Assembly (NCBI RefSeq): GCF_030462475.1
Contig: NZ_JASMRZ010000004.1
Location: 129,931 to 170,642 of the forward strand
Reading direction: 5' to 3'
DNA: 40,712 bases
Source: Variovorax sp. CAN15
GTDB lineage: Bacteria; Pseudomonadota; Gammaproteobacteria; Burkholderiales; Burkholderiaceae_C
This document shows, piece after piece, positions 31,439-40,712 of the stretch. The notes beneath the pieces were generated by a model. That model was not told the DNA's origin, searched no databases, and saw only the letters and a program-made list of their open reading frames with translations. Position 1 is the stretch's first letter. Each line of letters starts with the position of its first letter. A program made the translations under genes and the position numbers.

Positions 31439-31765
31439 TCAGGCCTTGCGGCCCTTGGTTTCCTTGCCCGCGTCGAGCTCGGCCGTCTTTGCGTCGACCG
31501 CTTCGCGCAGCGCCTTGCCGGGCTTGAAGTGCGGCACCCGCTTCTCGGGGATCTGCACGCTCTCGCCCGAGCGCGGGTTGCGGCCGATGCGCGGCGGGCG
31601 CCGGTTGACCGAGAAGCTGCCGAAGCCGCGGATCTCGATGCGGTGGCCGCGTACCAGTGCGTCGCTCATGGCGTCGAGGATGGTCTTGACGGCGTATTCG
31701 GCATCGCGGTGCGTGAGCTGTGCAAAGCGGGCTGCGAGTTCTTCGACGAGGTCCGAGCGTGTCAT
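31439..31765 (-). CDS. ihfB: integration host factor subunit beta
   Basis: The 108-residue protein begins [20 protein letters not shown] and has the HU/IHF DNA-intercalating arm [20 protein letters not shown] and [20 protein letters not shown]. It forms a heterodimer with IHF-alpha that bends DNA sharply at promoters and recombination sites. It follows rpsA, the standard proteobacterial order. No clear ribosome-binding site precedes ATG 31765, and a strong terminator lies only about 32 bases upstream. Its expression must rely on read-through or an unrecognised promoter. Confidence 0.95.
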   Translation of the reverse strand: MTRSDLVEELAARFAQLTHRDAEYAVKTILDAMSDALVRGHRIEIRGFGSFSVNRRPPRIGRNPRSGESVQIPEKRVPHFKPGKALREAVDAKTAELDAGKETKGRKA

Positions 31766-31796
31766 AGGCCAAACATAAACGAAAAACGTGGGCGAA

Positions 31797-31832
31797 AAAA
31801 AAGACAGAGCGGCCCCGGGGCCTGCTCTGTCT
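31797..31832 (-). terminator. strong intrinsic terminator after rpsA
   Basis: On the minus strand AGACAGAGC pairs with GCTCTGTCT around the self-complementary GGCCCCGGGGCC, giving a long stem that ends in a T-run (A-run at 31797-31802 on the plus strand). It begins 12 bases past the rpsA stop. It should end most rpsA transcripts before ihfB. Confidence 0.88.
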
Positions 31833-31843
31833 TCCGGCTCAGC

Positions 31844-33532
31844 TTACTTGCTGTCGTTGTTGTCCAGCTTGGCGCGCAGCAGGGCGCCCAGGCTGGTCGT
31901 GCCCGCGTTCTCGCGTGCCGACTGCTGGCTCAGGCTGGCCATGGCGCCTTGCTCGTCGACCATGTCCTTCTGCTTGATCGACAGCTGGATGTTGCGGGTC
32001 TTGCGATCCACGTTCACGACGATGGCCGTGACTTCGTCGCCTTCCTTCAGCACGTTGCGGGCATCTTCGACGCGGTCGCGCGAGATTTCCGAAGCACGCA
32101 GGTAGCCGACGATGTCTTCGCCGAGGTCGATTTCAGCGCCGCGGGCGTCCACGGTCTTGACCTTGCCGGTCACGATCTGGCCCTTGTCGTTCACCGTGGT
32201 GAAGGTGGTGAACGGGTCGCTGTCGAGCTGCTTGATGCCCAGCGAGATGCGCTCGCGGTCGACGTCGACAGCCAGCACGATCGCTTCGACTTCCTGGCCC
32301 TTCTTGTAGTTGCGAACGGCGGTTTCGCCGGCTTCGTTCCACGAGAGGTCGGACAGGTGAACCAGGCCGTCGATGCCGGCAGCCAGACCCACGAACACGC
32401 CGAAGTCGGTGATCGACTTGATCGGGCCCTTGACGCGGTCGCCACGCTTCGTGTTCTGAGCGAACTCTTGCCACGGGTTGGCCTTGCACTGCTTCATGCC
32501 CAGGCTGATGCGGCGCTTGTCTTCGTCGATTTCCAGGACCATGACTTCGACTTCATCGCCCAGCGAGACGATCTTGTTCGGAGCGATGTTCTTGTTGGTC
32601 CAGTCCATTTCGGAGACGTGCACCAGGCCTTCGATGCCGGGTTCGAGTTCGACGAACGCGCCGTAGTCGGCGATGTTCGTGACCTTGCCGAACAGGCGGG
32701 TGCCTTGCGGGTAGCGGCGCGAAACGCCCATCCACGGGTCGTCACCCATTTGCTTGAGACCCAGCGACACGCGGTTCTTTTCGGTGTCGAACTTGAGGAT
32801 CTTGGCGGTGATTTCCTGGCCGGCCTGAACGACTTCGCTCGGGTGGCGGACACGGCGCCATGCCATGTCGGTGATGTGCAGCAGGCCGTCGATGCCGCCG
32901 AGGTCCACGAACGCACCGTATTCGGTGATGTTCTTGACCACGCCGCGCACCACTGCGCCTTCCTTCAGCGTTTCCATCAGCTTGGCGCGTTCTTCGCCCA
33001 TGCTGGCTTCGACCACGGCGCGGCGCGACAGCACGACGTTGTTGCGCTTGCGGTCCAGCTTGATGACCTTGAATTCGAGGGTCTTGTTCTCGTAGGGGGT
33101 CAGGTCCTTGATCGGACGCGTGTCGATCAGCGAGCCCGGCAGGAATGCGCGGATGCCGTTGACCAGGACCGTGAGGCCGCCCTTGACCTTGCCGCTGGTG
33201 GTGCCGGTGACGAAGTCGCCCGATTCCAGGGCCTTCTCCAGGGCGAGCCACGAAGCCAGACGCTTGGCGGTGTCGCGCGAGAGGATGGTGTCGCCGTAGC
33301 CGTTTTCAACGCTGCCGATGGCAACGGAAACGAAATCGCCGGCCTGAACTTCGAGTTCGCCCTTGTCGTTCTTGAACTCTTCGATCGGCACGTACGCTTC
33401 GGACTTCAGGCCGGCGTTGACGACGACGTGGTTGTGTTCCACGCGCACGACTTCGGCGGTGATGACCTCGCCCGTGCGCATTTCGGAACGCTTCAGGGAC
33501 TCTTCGAACAGATCGGCAAAAGATTCAGACAT
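31844..33532 (-). CDS. rpsA: 30S ribosomal protein S1
   Basis: The 562-residue protein contains six S1 RNA-binding repeats, at roughly 21-87, 105-170, 191-258, 275-347, 362-434 and 449-518. Examples are [20 protein letters not shown] in repeat 1 and the repeated pattern G-x-V-x-x-I-T/A-D-Y/F-G-A/V-F-V ([60 protein letters not shown]). S1 holds mRNA on the small subunit. The start ATG 33532 has GGAAGGAAA upstream. It follows aroA-cmk, the usual cmk-rpsA order, with a 229-base leader. The coding region is slightly lower in G+C and uses very biased codons, as expected for a highly expressed gene. Confidence 0.97.
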   Translation of the reverse strand: MSESFADLFEESLKRSEMRTGEVITAEVVRVEHNHVVVNAGLKSEAYVPIEEFKNDKGELEVQAGDFVSVAIGSVENGYGDTILSRDTAKRLASWLALEKALESGDFVTGTTSGKVKGGLTVLVNGIRAFLPGSLIDTRPIKDLTPYENKTLEFKVIKLDRKRNNVVLSRRAVVEASMGEERAKLMETLKEGAVVRGVVKNITEYGAFVDLGGIDGLLHITDMAWRRVRHPSEVVQAGQEITAKILKFDTEKNRVSLGLKQMGDDPWMGVSRRYPQGTRLFGKVTNIADYGAFVELEPGIEGLVHVSEMDWTNKNIAPNKIVSLGDEVEVMVLEIDEDKRRISLGMKQCKANPWQEFAQNTKRGDRVKGPIKSITDFGVFVGLAAGIDGLVHLSDLSWNEAGETAVRNYKKGQEVEAIVLAVDVDRERISLGIKQLDSDPFTTFTTVNDKGQIVTGKVKTVDARGAEIDLGEDIVGYLRASEISRDRVEDARNVLKEGDEVTAIVVNVDRKTRNIQLSIKQKDMVDEQGAMASLSQQSARENAGTTSLGALLRAKLDNNDSK

Positions 33533-33751
33533 GTATGTTTCCTTCCGTCAGGCAGGGTTGGCAGGCGCTCTTGCGAAATTGCGTGCGGCTGCTGTGGGTC
33601 TGTAGACGGCGGTTTTGTGGGCATGAGCCCGGTTGGTTGAACAACCAGCAGGCCGGTGCGCTGTCGCGCGGAAGGAGCCTGCTGGAGCGGTATGCGCCTA
33701 CGGATATGCCGTTGGGCGCCAGCTTTTCAAGCGGACCTGAAAGGCTGTCAC

Positions 33752-33776
33752 TTCAAGCCGCTCAAGCGGGCTTGAA
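33752..33776 (-). other. hairpin across the aroA-cmk stop codon
   Basis: TTCAAGCC (33752-33759) and GGCTTGAA (33769-33776) pair around a 9-base loop that contains the aroA-cmk stop (33762-33764). There is no U-run. It may protect the upstream mRNA or mark the boundary of the rpsA leader. Confidence 0.4.
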
Positions 33777-35774
33777 CGGCTGAATCTGCTGCCACCAGTC
33801 CAACACCGTGTCGATCGATTGCTCGATGGACAACTGCGAGTTGTCGAGGTGGCGGGCGTCCTGCGCCGGCTTCAGGGGGGCGACGCTGCGGGACGAATCC
33901 CTGGCGTCACGGGCCTCCAAGTCGGAGCGAAGACTGTCGAGTGTAGTCGAAATTCCCTTTGAAATCAACTGCTTATGGCGCCGTTCGGCCCGCTGGGCGG
34001 CACTGGCCGTGAGGAAGACCTTGAGCGCCGCATCGGGGAAGATCACGGTGCCCATGTCGCGGCCGTCGGCCACCAGGCCTGGGAGCCGGCGAAACCGCTG
34101 CTGCAGCGCCAGCAGTGCCTCGCGCACGGCCGGCAGCGCGGAAACGCGGGAGGCGTCCATGCCGGCGGCTTCGGTGCGGATCTCGTCGCTTACGTCTTCC
34201 CCGTCCAGCAGGACCTTGCCTTCGGTGAACTGCAGGGGCAGGGCGGCGGCCAGGGCCGCAACTTCGGCCTCGTGTTGCGTGTCGGCGTTCAGGCCGGCGC
34301 GGCGCACCGCGAGGCCTGTCACCCGGTAGAGCGAGCCCGAATCGAGGTAGTGGTAGCCCAGCAGGCGCGCCACCTCGGCGGCCAGAGTACCCTTGCCGGA
34401 GGCGGTCGGGCCGTCGATGCAGATCACGGGCACTTCGGCGGCCTCGGCCACGCAGAAGAGTGTCTCGAAGTAGTCGGGGAAGGTCTTGGCGACGCAGTGC
34501 GGATCGAGGATGCGCACCGGCACGCCCGCCGGATTGAACGCCGCCAGCGAGAAGCACATCGCCACGCGATGGTCGTCGTAGGTGCGGATGCTCGCGGGGC
34601 GCCAGCCGGCCTGCGCCAGCGGGTGCACCCGGATGAAATCGGGCCCGGCCTCGACCGTGGCGCCGAGCTTGCGCAGTTCGTTGGCCATGGCGTCGATGCG
34701 GTCGGTTTCCTTCACGCGCCAGCTCGCGATGTTGCGCAGCGTGGTGGGGCCGTCGGCATAGAGCGCCATCACGGCCAGCGTCATCGCGGCGTCCGGAATG
34801 TGGTTGGCGTCGAGGTCGATGGCCTTGAGCGGCCAGGCGCCCCGGCGGATCTCGAGCCAGTTCGGCCCGCTGTCGACCAGCGCGCCCATCTGGCGGGCGG
34901 CGTCGATGAAGCGGATGTCGCCCTGGATCGAATCGGCGCCCACGCCCTCGATGCGGATGCCATCCTTGCCCGAAACGCCGGTTGCGATGGCGCCGAGCGC
35001 GATGAAGTAGCTGGCGGACGAGGCGTCCGCCTCGACGTGGATGTCGCCCGGCGAGCTGTAGCGGCTGCCGGCGGGGATGGTGAAGCGCTCCCAGCCGTCG
35101 CGGTGAACCTGGATGCCGAAGCGCGCCAGCAGGTTCAGCGTGATCTCGATGTACGGCTTGGAGATCAGCTCGCCGACCACCTCGATCACGATGTCGTTGG
35201 CGGCAGCCAGCGGCAGCGCCAGCAGCAAGGCGGTGAGGAACTGGCTCGACACGTCGCCGCGCACGCGGATCGGGGCGTCGAGCGCCAGATCGCCATGCGG
35301 CACCGGGTGGATGCGCAGCGGCGGGTAGCCGGGGTTGCCGAGGTAGTCGATGCGGCAGCCGAGCTGGGTCAGCGCATCGACGAGGTCGCCGATGGGGCGC
35401 TCGTGCATGCGAGGAACTCCGCTGAGTTCGAACTCGCCGCCCAGCAGCGACAGGGCGGCCGTCAGCGGGCGCATCGCGGTGCCTGCATTGCCAAGGAACA
35501 GCGGCAGCAGCGCCTCGCTGGGCTTCAGCTGCCCGCCGAGGCCGGTGATGCGCAGCGTGCCGCCGGCCGGATCGACGCCGCAGCCCAGGGCGCGCAGCGC
35601 GTCGAGCATCACGCGGGTGTCGTCGGAATCCAGCAGGTCGTGGATGGTGGTGGTGCCGCTGGCGAGCGCCGCCAGCAGCAGCACCCGATTGGAAATGCTC
35701 TTGGAACCCGGCAGCCGGACCGTGCCGGCCGCGCCCGTGAGGGGCGGGAGGTCGAGGAAAGTCGTCGAGAACAT
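33762..35774 (-). CDS. aroA-cmk: fused EPSP synthase / cytidylate kinase
   Basis: The 670-residue protein joins two enzymes. Residues 1 to about 445 are class I 5-enolpyruvylshikimate-3-phosphate synthase: [17 protein letters not shown], the PEP/glyphosate-site loop [52 protein letters not shown] and [17 protein letters not shown]. From about 447, [20 protein letters not shown] begins cytidylate kinase (P-loop), followed by [20 protein letters not shown] and [16 protein letters not shown]. Lengths equal the sum of the separate enzymes. Separate aroA and cmk genes are neighbours in many proteobacteria, so the fusion arose by loss of the stop between them. It starts one base after tyrA ends. 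Confidence 0.95.
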   Translation of the reverse strand: MFSTTFLDLPPLTGAAGTVRLPGSKSISNRVLLLAALASGTTTIHDLLDSDDTRVMLDALRALGCGVDPAGGTLRITGLGGQLKPSEALLPLFLGNAGTAMRPLTAALSLLGGEFELSGVPRMHERPIGDLVDALTQLGCRIDYLGNPGYPPLRIHPVPHGDLALDAPIRVRGDVSSQFLTALLLALPLAAANDIVIEVVGELISKPYIEITLNLLARFGIQVHRDGWERFTIPAGSRYSSPGDIHVEADASSASYFIALGAIATGVSGKDGIRIEGVGADSIQGDIRFIDAARQMGALVDSGPNWLEIRRGAWPLKAIDLDANHIPDAAMTLAVMALYADGPTTLRNIASWRVKETDRIDAMANELRKLGATVEAGPDFIRVHPLAQAGWRPASIRTYDDHRVAMCFSLAAFNPAGVPVRILDPHCVAKTFPDYFETLFCVAEAAEVPVICIDGPTASGKGTLAAEVARLLGYHYLDSGSLYRVTGLAVRRAGLNADTQHEAEVAALAAALPLQFTEGKVLLDGEDVSDEIRTEAAGMDASRVSALPAVREALLALQQRFRRLPGLVADGRDMGTVIFPDAALKVFLTASAAQRAERRHKQLISKGISTTLDSLRSDLEARDARDSSRSVAPLKPAQDARHLDNSQLSIEQSIDTVLDWWQQIQPFKPA

Positions 35775-35775
35775 C

Positions 35776-36666
35776 TCAGTTGTCCTGCTGCTGCGACGAG
35801 GTGTCGGTGGCCGGCTTCCAGGCTGCCCGCGTCTTGCTGGCGGCGGCGATCGAAAGTTCGAGGCCCTGCAGGTCGCTTGCGGTCATCATCGTCTCGAAAT
35901 TGTCCAGGGCCTTGCGGAAGGCGCGCGACTGTTCGAGCACGTGCTCGCGGTTGGCCAGCAGCACGTCGCGCCACATGACCGGATCGCTCGCGGCGATGCG
36001 AGAGAAATCGCGGAAGCCCGGTCCCGCGAGGCTCAGGAAGCGCTCGCCCTGAGGCTGCGCGGCCAGGCCGTTGATGTACGCGAAGGCCAGCAGGTGCGGC
36101 AAGTGGCTCACGGCGGCGAAGGCGCCGTCGTGCTCCTCATGCGTCATGGTGACGACGTTGGCGCCGATGCCGCTCCAGACCTGCGTGGCCCGCTGCACGT
36201 TGGAGCGCAGCGTGGTCTTCACCGGTGTCAGCACCACCTGCCGGCCGGTGAAGAGCGATGCCTCGGCATGCTCGATGCCCGAAAGCTCCTTGCCGGCGAT
36301 AGGGTGCGCGGGAACGAAGCTCGCGAACTGGCGCTGCAGGCCGTTGCGCGCCGCCTCGATCACGTCGCCCTTGGTCGAGCCTACGTCCATCACCAGCGTT
36401 TCGCTGGAAATGCCGTGGCGGATGGCCTTGAAGGTCGCTTCGGAAGCCGCCACCGGCACCGCCAGCAGCACGATGTCGGCGCCCGACACCGCCAGCAGCG
36501 CCGAGGGCGCCGCCACATCGATCACGCCGAGCTGGCGCGCCCGTTCCGTGGTGGAGGGAGATTTGCTGTAGCCCACCACGCGTTTCACCAGCTTCGCGCG
36601 CTTGAGTGCGAGCGCGAAGGAGCCGCCCATCAGGCCGCAGCCGATCAGTCCAAGTTGTTCGAACAT
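35776..36666 (-). CDS. tyrA: prephenate dehydrogenase
   Basis: The 296-residue protein starts [20 protein letters not shown] with the NAD(P) dinucleotide fold GCGLMGGS (9-16). [19 protein letters not shown] and the catalytic-histidine motif [20 protein letters not shown] follow, then [13 protein letters not shown] in the helical dimerisation domain. It converts prephenate to 4-hydroxyphenylpyruvate for tyrosine. There is no ACT domain or fused chorismate mutase. It sits between pheA (26 bases upstream) and aroA-cmk (1 base downstream) in one aromatic amino acid operon. Confidence 0.95.
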   Translation of the reverse strand: MFEQLGLIGCGLMGGSFALALKRAKLVKRVVGYSKSPSTTERARQLGVIDVAAPSALLAVSGADIVLLAVPVAASEATFKAIRHGISSETLVMDVGSTKGDVIEAARNGLQRQFASFVPAHPIAGKELSGIEHAEASLFTGRQVVLTPVKTTLRSNVQRATQVWSGIGANVVTMTHEEHDGAFAAVSHLPHLLAFAYINGLAAQPQGERFLSLAGPGFRDFSRIAASDPVMWRDVLLANREHVLEQSRAFRKALDNFETMMTASDLQGLELSIAAASKTRAAWKPATDTSSQQQDN

Positions 36667-36692
36667 GCTGTCTCTGTGTGTCAGCCTGCCGT

Positions 36693-37817
36693 TCAGGCCT
36701 TGACGGGGTAGGCGCCGAGCACCTTGTAGAAGGCGCAGAGCCCGCGCAGCTCGGCCAGCGCCGCGGCCACGTTGGGCTGCGAGGGGTGGCCGTCGAGGTC
36801 GATGTAGAAGTAGTACTCCCACTGGCCGGTGCGCGCGGGGCGCGATTCGAAGCGCGTCATCGAGACGTTGTTGACCTTCAGCGGCACGAGCAGGTCGTGC
36901 ACCGCGCCGGGACGGTTGGGTACCGAGACGATCAGGCTGGTGCAGTCGCGGCCGGAGGCCGGCGGCATGGCCAGCGTCTGCGGCAGGCAGATCACCGAGA
37001 AGCGGGTGCGGTTGTACGAGTCGTCCTGGATCGCGTGGGCCACGATGTGCAGGCCGAAGCGGGTGGCGGCGCGTTCTCCGGCCAGCGCCGCCCAGTTGGG
37101 GTTGGTGGCCGCGAGGCGCGCGCCCTCGGCGTTGCTCGACACGGCGCGGCGCTCGGCGTTGGGCAGGTGCTTGGACAGCCAGGTCTGGCACTGAGCCAGC
37201 GCCTGCGGATGGGCCAGCACTGCCTCGATGCCATCGAGCGAGTTGTTGCTGCGCAGCAGGTGGTGGCGCACCAGCAGGCTGACTTCGCCGACGACGTGCG
37301 TGGGCGAGTGCAGGAACAGGTCGAGCGAGCGAGTGACGACGCCTTCGGTGGAGTTCTCGACGCCGACCACGCCGTACTGGGCGCTGCCCGCGGCGGTGGC
37401 GTGGAACACCTCGTCGAAGCTGGCGCAGTAGATCAGGTCGGCGGCACCGCCGAAGTACTCGATGGCGGCCTGTTCGCAGAAGGTGCCCTCGGGGCCCAGC
37501 ACGGCCACGCGCTGCGGCGATTCGAGCGCCAGGCAGGCCGACATGATCTCGCGCCAGATGGCTGCCACATGAAGGTCCTTGAGCGGGCCGCCATTGCTCT
37601 TCTGCATCTTGTCGATGACCTGCGCCACGCGATCGGGGCGGAAGTATGGCGTGCCTTCGCGCTTCTTGACCTCGCCGACCAGCTCGGCCACGTGGGCCCG
37701 CTCGTTGAGCAGGCTCAGCAGTCGCTGGTCGAGCGAGTCGATCTGCACGCGCAGATCGGCCAGGCTTTCGGAATTGTCGGGAAAGGAGGAGGGCGGTGTG
37801 GGTGCGGAGGCGGTCAT
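36693..37817 (-). CDS. pheA: bifunctional chorismate mutase / prephenate dehydratase
   Basis: The 374-residue P-protein has three parts. The AroQ chorismate mutase (about 17-100) contains LADLRVQIDSLDQRLLSLLN and YFRPDRVAQVIDKMQ. Prephenate dehydratase (about 104-285) contains VAVLGPEGTFCEQAAIEYFG, GVVGVENSTEGVVTRSLDLF and the catalytic TRFSVI. The C-terminal ACT domain (about 295-370) contains SLIVSVPNRPGAVHDLLVPL and FESRPARTGQWEYYFYIDL, so feedback inhibition by phenylalanine is expected. It makes phenylpyruvate from chorismate. It starts 24 bases after serC ends. Confidence 0.96.
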   Translation of the reverse strand: MTASAPTPPSSFPDNSESLADLRVQIDSLDQRLLSLLNERAHVAELVGEVKKREGTPYFRPDRVAQVIDKMQKSNGGPLKDLHVAAIWREIMSACLALESPQRVAVLGPEGTFCEQAAIEYFGGAADLIYCASFDEVFHATAAGSAQYGVVGVENSTEGVVTRSLDLFLHSPTHVVGEVSLLVRHHLLRSNNSLDGIEAVLAHPQALAQCQTWLSKHLPNAERRAVSSNAEGARLAATNPNWAALAGERAATRFGLHIVAHAIQDDSYNRTRFSVICLPQTLAMPPASGRDCTSLIVSVPNRPGAVHDLLVPLKVNNVSMTRFESRPARTGQWEYYFYIDLDGHPSQPNVAAALAELRGLCAFYKVLGAYPVKA

Positions 37818-37841
37818 CGGTGCGAGCGGCTGGGCATGCGC

Positions 37842-38972
37842 CTAGGCATGCGATCGCTCGAATTCTCGCATGTAGGCCACGAGAGCCTGCACCCCTGCCA
37901 GCGGCATGGCGTTGTAAATGCTCGCGCGCATGCCGCCGACCGACTTGTGGCCCTTGAGCTGCAGCAGCCCGGCTTCGCGCGCGCCGGCCAGGAAGGCCTC
38001 GTTGCGGCCTTCATCGGCCAGGAAGAACGGCACGTTCATCCGCGAGCGGCAGCTTGGGTCGATCCGGTTGGCGTAGAAGTCGGAGCCGTCGATGAAGTCG
38101 TACAGCAGCTTCGCCTTGGCGATGTTGCGCTGCTCCATGGCGGCGACACCGGTGTACTCGCCCTCGGTCTGCTGCAGCAGCCACTGGAACGTGAGCCCCG
38201 CCATGTAGATGCCCCAGGTCGGCGGGGTGTTGTACATGGAGTGGTTGTCGGCCACGGTCTTGTAGTTGAAGGCGCTCGGGCAGATCTCGAGCGCATGGCC
38301 CAGCAGGTCGTCGCGCACGACCACGATGGTCAGGCCGGCGGGGCCGAGGTTCTTCTGGGCGCCGCCGAAGGCCAGGCCCACGCGGCTCCAGTCGACGCTG
38401 CGCGAGGCGACGTGCGAGGAGAAGTCGATGACCAGCGGCGCATCGCTGCCGAGCGCGGCCAGGTCGGGCAGTTGCTGGAACTCGATGCCGTTGATGGTCT
38501 CGTTCGAGCACACGTGCACGTACGAGGCATCCTTGGAGAGCCGCCAGGTCGACGGATCGGGCAGCTTCGTGTGCTGGTCGTCGGCGTTGCTGGCCGCCAC
38601 GCGCGCGGCGCAGTAGCGCTGCGCCTCCTTGTGCGACTTGGTGCTCCAGCTGCCGGTGATGACGAAGTCGGCGGTCTTGCCGCGCGACAGGTTCAGCGGG
38701 ACGATGGCGTTCTCGCCGAGCCCGCCGCCCTGCATGAACAGGATGTGGAAGTGCGAGGGAATGGCCAGCAGGGTGCGGATGTCGGCCTCGGCCTGCGTAC
38801 AGATCGAACCGAATTCCTTGCCGCGATGGCTCATCTCCATCACGCTCATGCCGCTGCCCTGCCAGTCGAGCATTTCGGCGGCGGCGCGCTGCAGCACCGC
38901 CTCCGGCATGGCAGCCGGACCGGCCGAGAAGTTGTAGGGGCGCTTGCCGGCTGGCGTCTGCTGCTGGGTCAC
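37842..38972 (-). CDS. serC: phosphoserine aminotransferase
   Basis: The 376-residue class V PLP enzyme contains [48 protein letters not shown], and [20 protein letters not shown], with the Schiff-base lysine near 207. It ends with [20 protein letters not shown]. It converts 3-phosphohydroxypyruvate to phosphoserine and also serves pyridoxal phosphate synthesis. GTG 38972 is taken as the start because it gives the family N-terminus; ORF sequence farther upstream lies inside the DUF2059 gene. Its ribosome-binding site is weak, suggesting coupling to the preceding gene, which ends seven bases upstream. Confidence 0.94.
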   Translation of the reverse strand: MTQQQTPAGKRPYNFSAGPAAMPEAVLQRAAAEMLDWQGSGMSVMEMSHRGKEFGSICTQAEADIRTLLAIPSHFHILFMQGGGLGENAIVPLNLSRGKTADFVITGSWSTKSHKEAQRYCAARVAASNADDQHTKLPDPSTWRLSKDASYVHVCSNETINGIEFQQLPDLAALGSDAPLVIDFSSHVASRSVDWSRVGLAFGGAQKNLGPAGLTIVVVRDDLLGHALEICPSAFNYKTVADNHSMYNTPPTWGIYMAGLTFQWLLQQTEGEYTGVAAMEQRNIAKAKLLYDFIDGSDFYANRIDPSCRSRMNVPFFLADEGRNEAFLAGAREAGLLQLKGHKSVGGMRASIYNAMPLAGVQALVAYMREFERSHA

Positions 38973-38979
38973 GTTGCTC

Positions 38980-39561
38980 TTACTTCTTGGCGGGAGCCTT
39001 GGCAGGTGCCTTGGCGGGGGCTGCGCCGCCGTCGGTCGGGGCGCCGAGCGCCTTGGCGACGGCAGTGTCGAGGGCCTGCATCTTGGGCTCGACCGTGGCA
39101 CGCGTCTCGGTCACCAGCTTTTCGGTGAGGGCGGTCTGCATCTTGGGGTTCAGTTCCTGGTACTTCTTGCTCAGCGGCGAGTTGATCCAGGCCAGCAACT
39201 GCTTGAGCTCTTCTTCGCTGAAGTTCTGCTCCATCAGCGGGGTCAGGGCGCCGGGTGCCAGCTGAACGGCCTTGTCGCGCACGATGGGGTAGGTTTCGTC
39301 GAAGTATTTTTTCAGCTCGGCGTCGGCGGCCTTGGCGGCGGCTTCGCGCTTGGCCTCGGGCACCTGCGTCTGCAGGTATTGCGAACCCGCCTGCGCGATC
39401 GGGGCACTCGACTGCTCGACCAGACCACGAGCCAGCGACTCGATGCCCGGGCGCTGGATGTCGATGAACTGCTTGATGAGCGTGGCCTTGTCCTGGGCCA
39501 GGGCGGCCATCGAGGTGCTTGCCAGGGCGACCGCCAGAAGTGCGAGTTTGATTTTTTTCAC
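38980..39561 (-). CDS. exported DUF2059 protein
   Basis: The 193-residue protein begins with a signal peptide ([20 protein letters not shown], cleavage after ALA) and carries the DUF2059 helical domain: [40 protein letters not shown] and [19 protein letters not shown]. The tail is repetitive Ala-Pro-Lys ([13 protein letters not shown]), a flexible basic end. The function of the family is unknown. It starts with GTG overlapping the gyrA stop and stands between gyrA and serC, as in related betaproteobacteria. Confidence 0.88.
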   Translation of the reverse strand: MKKIKLALLAVALASTSMAALAQDKATLIKQFIDIQRPGIESLARGLVEQSSAPIAQAGSQYLQTQVPEAKREAAAKAADAELKKYFDETYPIVRDKAVQLAPGALTPLMEQNFSEEELKQLLAWINSPLSKKYQELNPKMQTALTEKLVTETRATVEPKMQALDTAVAKALGAPTDGGAAPAKAPAKAPAKK

Positions 39562-40712
39562 TGAGGATTCTCCGTTGAAGATGAGGAAGTATCGTCTGCG
39601 TCCGGCTCGGTTTCGCCGTTCGCGTCGTTTTCGACGATACGTTGTAGCCCGCTGAGTTTGGCGCCTTCGTCGAGCCCGATCAGCGTAACGCCCTGCGTCG
39701 CGCGACCTAGTTCACGAATTTCGGCAACCCGGGTGCGCACCAGCACGCCCTTGTCGGTGATGAGCATGATCTCATCATCCGCATGCACGAGAGTGGCGGC
39801 AACGACCTTGCCGTTGCGCTCACTCTGTTGAATCGCGATCATGCCCTTGGTTCCCCGGCCATGGCGGGTGTATTCGGTAATGCTTGTTCGCTTTCCGTAA
39901 CCATTTTCCGTGGCGGTGAGTACGCTCTGCTGCTCATCCTCGGCCACCAGCATCGCAATCACGCCCTGTCCGGCTTCGAGCGACATGCCGCGCACGCCGC
40001 GCGCATTGCGGCCCAGCGGGCGCACATCTTCCTCGTCGAAGCGCACGGCCTTGCCGCCGTCGCTGAAGAGCATCACATCGTGCTTGCCGTCGGTGAGCGC
40101 GGCGCCGATCAGGTAGTCGCCCTCGTCGAGGTTGACGGCGATGATGCCGCCCTTGCGCGGGTTGCTGAACTCGTCGAGCGCGGTCTTCTTGACCGTGCCC
40201 ATCGAGGTCGCCATGAACACGTACTGGTCGGCCGGGAAGTTGCGCTTCTCGCCGGTGAGGGCGAGAGCGACGTTGATCTTCTCGCCTTCCTGCAGCGGGA
40301 ACATGTTGACGATGGGACGCCCGCGCGAGCCGCGCGAACCCGCCGGCACTTCCCACACCTTGAGCCAGTAGAGCCGGCCGCGGTTGGAGAAGCACAGGAT
40401 GTAGTCGTGCGTGTTGGCGATGAAGAGCTGGTCGATCCAGTCGTCGTCCTTGGTGGTGGTCGCCTGCTTGCCACGGCCGCCACGTTTTTGCGCACGGTAT
40501 TCGCCCAGCGGCTGGCTCTTGATGTAGCCGCTGTGCGAGAGCGTGACCACCATGTCGGTCGGCGTGATCAGGTCTTCGGTCGAGAGGTCGTAGGCGCTGT
40601 GTTCTACCAGGCTGCGGCGTGCGCCGATCTTCGACTGGCCGAACTCCTGCTTCAGGGTGCCGAGTTCCTCGCTGATGATGGTCGAGACGCGTTCGGGCTT
40701 GGCCAGGATGTC
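39558..40712 (-). CDS. gyrA: DNA gyrase subunit A (3' part only)
   Basis: The last 384 residues are present; the catalytic tyrosine and most of the breakage-reunion domain lie beyond the right edge. At the edge is DILAKPERVSTIISEELGTL, the end of the coiled-coil region. The C-terminal beta-pinwheel follows, opening with MVVTLSHSGYIKSQPLGEYR. The GyrA box, which lets gyrase wrap DNA, reads QKRGGRG (canonical QRRGGKG). Later blades include SNRGRLYWLKVWEVP, FMATSMGTVKKTALDEF and TDKGVLVRTRVAEIRELGRA. The protein ends in an acidic/Ser-rich tail. It introduces negative supercoils with GyrB. Confidence 0.96.
   Translation of the reverse strand, partial: DILAKPERVSTIISEELGTLKQEFGQSKIGARRSLVEHSAYDLSTEDLITPTDMVVTLSHSGYIKSQPLGEYRAQKRGGRGKQATTTKDDDWIDQLFIANTHDYILCFSNRGRLYWLKVWEVPAGSRGSRGRPIVNMFPLQEGEKINVALALTGEKRNFPADQYVFMATSMGTVKKTALDEFSNPRKGGIIAVNLDEGDYLIGAALTDGKHDVMLFSDGGKAVRFDEEDVRPLGRNARGVRGMSLEAGQGVIAMLVAEDEQQSVLTATENGYGKRTSITEYTRHGRGTKGMIAIQQSERNGKVVAATLVHADDEIMLITDKGVLVRTRVAEIRELGRATQGVTLIGLDEGAKLSGLQRIVENDANGETEPDADDTSSSSTENPQ

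Noticed and set aside
33975..35978. Open frame of 667 codons on the plus strand
   Set aside because: It is antisense to aroA-cmk, with the low-complexity composition of a shadow frame.

Overview
The window is a G+C-rich chromosomal segment of a betaproteobacterium, most probably a Comamonadaceae member close to Variovorax. This rests on gene order and protein character: the block gyrA - DUF2059 - serC - pheA - tyrA - aroA-cmk fusion - rpsA - ihfB - lapA - lapB on the right, and large solute-uptake and Mo-hydroxylase clusters on the left. I see no rRNA, tRNA, insertion sequence, prophage or CRISPR array. Coding density is high and no gap between genes exceeds 300 bases.

Left part (1-10.7 kb). 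The 5' half of a class III omega-amino-acid:pyruvate aminotransferase runs off the left edge and is divergent from a LysR regulator. A FadR-type GntR regulator follows, divergent from a catabolic operon. That operon encodes a periplasmic binding protein, two LIV-type permeases and two ATPases, then an M20-type N-carbamoyl/hydantoinase-family amidohydrolase, an M81 (MlrC-like) metallohydrolase and a small NTF2-like protein. Most genes overlap by ATGA. The layout suggests import and intracellular hydrolysis of an amide or ureido compound whose identity cannot be read from the sequence. The leader of the NTF2-like gene can fold so that its ribosome-binding site is paired.

Middle part (10.7-19.7 kb). 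A GAF-PAS-like-Fis regulator without the AAA+ sigma-54 domain is divergent from a molybdenum hydroxylase cluster: small [2Fe-2S], large Mo and medium FAD subunits, followed by CoxD-like ATPase, CoxE-like VWA protein, CoxG-like SRPBCC protein and XdhC/CoxF-like maturation factor. The large subunit has AYRGAGR where true aerobic CO dehydrogenases have AYRCSFR. It is therefore a 'form II' enzyme of unknown substrate and should not be called a CO dehydrogenase.

The cox-like cluster converges on a minus-strand six-gene Mrp/Pha cation/proton antiporter operon (phaAB-C-D-E-F-G, 26.0-19.8 kb). Upstream on the same strand are a CrcB fluoride channel gene and a DctPQM TRAP transporter (29.3-26.1 kb), then a small exported helix-hairpin-helix protein with a clear intrinsic terminator.

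The right part (29.9-40.7 kb), all on the minus strand, is housekeeping. It runs from truncated gyrA through serine and aromatic amino acid biosynthesis (serC, pheA, tyrA, aroA fused to cmk) to ribosomal protein S1, IHF-beta and the LapA/LapB envelope pair. A strong terminator lies between rpsA and ihfB.

The best candidates for something new are the form II Mo hydroxylase with retained Cox maturation proteins and an unusual regulator, and the transporter-M20-M81-NTF2 operon with its structured leader.
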